Assembly (NCBI GenBank): GCA_028829895.1
Contig: CM054181.1
Location: forward strand, 7,366,001 to 7,430,000
Source of the DNA: Sinotaia quadrata
Lineage: Eukaryota; Mollusca; Gastropoda; Architaenioglossa; Viviparidae
Direction: 5' to 3'
Length of the DNA stretch: 64,000 bases
Part shown: positions 62,748 to 64,000 of the stretch, one piece after another
How positions within the stretch are numbered: position 1 is the first letter of the stretch
Layout: each line of letters starts with the position of its first letter
The notes under the pieces: generated by a model
What the model saw: the letters and a program-made list of their open reading frames with translations, nothing else
Told to the model about the DNA's origin: nothing
Databases searched by the model: none
Translations under genes and position numbers: made by a program

Positions 62748-62792
62748 TAGAATGACATTTTGTCCTCGTTTCGAGGACAAAATGTCATTCTA
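62748..62792. repeat. perfect inverted repeat, 21-bp arms, 3-nt loop
   Basis: The arm TAGAATGACATTTTGTCCTCG (read with a TTT spacer) is followed by its exact reverse complement. Arms are 62748-62768 and 62772-62792. No mismatch was seen. Confidence 0.95.
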
Positions 62793-63214
62793 TACAGTAC
62801 AACTCTATACAAAGAGTGGAGGAGTTGCTAGCAAGCAATCGAAATCACTCCGTGATGCAGAACCATACAAGTATATATCGGGTAAAATATTCCTCACACA
62901 TGGCGATCATAAATGACATTTACAGTTTATAATAGGCGTAATATTTTTTTCCTCCGTGGGTGCTCATACATGCCTTGATGACATCAAATGAAAGAGAGTC
63001 GTATTCGCAAAACACAATACCAATAGGGACTGTGACTTTGCAATTCTCAATACGTAAACAAAACATCAAATTCTATTGATTTAATAGTTTCCACGATTGA
63101 TCTAGATTGCTCTCCCTTTGGCCAAATGCGTGTGCAGGATTTCTCACAGTTTGGAGGTGGGTAGGGGTGCGGAATGGCGAGACGTCATTGATTTAGTGAC
63201 AGGTAAAATATATT

Positions 63215-63735
63215 TCAACTTCATTTGAGTTTGCATGATGCGCATATTGGGCAATATTGCTATGACCGAAGAAGTCAAAATTCTGTGGGACTTCGAGATA
63301 AGAACAGATCGCTACGTACGCGAAGACCAGACATTGTGGTTCTCAGTAAGTCTAACAGAACAGCAACAATCATTGATGTCGCTGTTTCAAGTGATAGAAA
63401 CAGTAAAAAGAAAAAAAAGAGAAAAAATAGAAAAATACCAAGATATCTTATTAGAAATTCAGAGACTGGTGGAATGTAAAAGCAGCAGTGATACCTGTAG
63501 TTATAGAATCGTTTTGGAACATAACATCTAAGTTGGAAGGCTATCTGAATAAACTCCCTGGAAACCACAGACTCGCCTCAGTACTCAAAGCAGCACTCCT
63601 CGGAAGTGCCCACATCCTCCGTAAAACCTTGGATCTACCATAATCTTGGTAAGATTCCGAGACTTTGGTTCACAACCGACAGTAAACAAAGTCGTGGAAA
63701 AAGGAATAATAATAATAATAATAATAATAATTTAC
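63215..63735 (+). mobile_element. 3' end of a non-LTR retrotransposon (restriction-like endonuclease domain), frameshifted
   Basis: The plus strand carries the C-terminal endonuclease region typical of R2-like non-LTR elements, read over two frames. ILWDFEIRTDRYV is in one frame, RRPDIVVLS-TATIIDVAV (catalytic-type R-PD-D pattern) in another, and REKIEKYQDILLEIQRL back in the first. The reading then returns to the second frame through AAVIPVVI and AALLGSAHILRKTLDLP to a TAA at 63641-63643. A short 3' UTR ends in an (AAT)n tail (about 63704-63731). The reverse transcriptase is absent, so this is a 5'-truncated, inactive copy. The 5' boundary is approximate. Confidence 0.85.
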
Positions 63736-64000
63736 AACGATAAATAAACAGAAAACAATTGGTCCTCTGAAAGTGTTGCAATGAATTAAGTCCAGTAAAG
63801 TAATGATTTGACAGGGTAACAAAAGTTTTAGATAAGCCTTAGCAACAATTAAAATATGCTACTTTAAAAGAACAACAAAACTTTAGCATGGATCCAGGCG
63901 AAAACCATACATGTTATGCCCTTCTGAATATGTGTCTACTTTAACTATATATTCTATTAAGTGGAAACAGATTCAGCCTTTCTAGAATTAGACTATTATC
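63736..64000. other. non-coding AT-rich sequence
   Basis: No feature recognised. Confidence 0.4.

Overview
This is a stretch of an AT-rich animal nuclear genome. Genes are split by GT-AG introns, CA/GT microsatellites are long, and minisatellites, a decayed mariner element, an hAT-type MITE, a probable tRNA-derived SINE and the 3' end of a non-LTR retrotransposon are present. The retroelement types and the gene family (metazoan DUF3504 proteins) fit an invertebrate, most likely a lophotrochozoan such as a mollusc. The sequence alone does not prove the taxon. No rRNA, tRNA gene or CRISPR array was seen.

Only two protein-coding genes are well supported, and they point at each other. Gene A (+ strand, coding 16191-23725, 3 coding exons, 880 aa) and gene B (- strand, coding 47311-39847, 4 coding exons, 759 aa) both carry a DUF3504-type domain. 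In the literature this domain is derived from the tyrosine recombinase of Crypton DNA transposons and is found in host genes such as KCTD1, QRICH1 and the ZMYM family. The two genes appear to be distant paralogues. All their coding introns are in phase 1. In each gene a small exon encodes a helix with the pattern F-x-x-W-L-K-x-x-R followed by a hydrophobic residue. Each has a long Ser-rich last exon, and each protein ends with a SUMO-acceptor-like hydrophobic-K-x-E motif. Gene B keeps a recombinase-like H-x-x-R motif that gene A lacks. Neither looks like a working recombinase, so they are best read as domesticated nuclear proteins whose function I cannot name.

Layout: 1-12.3 kb is non-coding and full of minisatellites. 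12.4-13.6 kb is one copy of a dispersed repeat whose second copy lies at 51.8-53.3 kb. 15.0-16.2 kb is the gene A upstream region. 16.2-23.7 kb is gene A. 23.7-39.8 kb is a quiet convergent intergenic region with long 3' flanks and a 1.29-kb mariner fossil at 30.8-32.1 kb. 39.8-47.3 kb is gene B, whose first intron holds a minisatellite split by a 156-bp MITE with a perfect 8-bp target duplication. 47.3-49.9 kb is a CpG-rich upstream region with a cluster of perfect CRE palindromes (TGACGTCA) and a G-quadruplex motif. 51.4-62.4 kb is again dense in minisatellites. 63.2-63.7 kb is a frameshifted remnant of a restriction-like-endonuclease domain of a non-LTR retrotransposon ending in an (AAT)n tail.

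Most open frames in the flanks are by-products of minisatellites whose unit is a multiple of three bases, and they are not annotated as genes.
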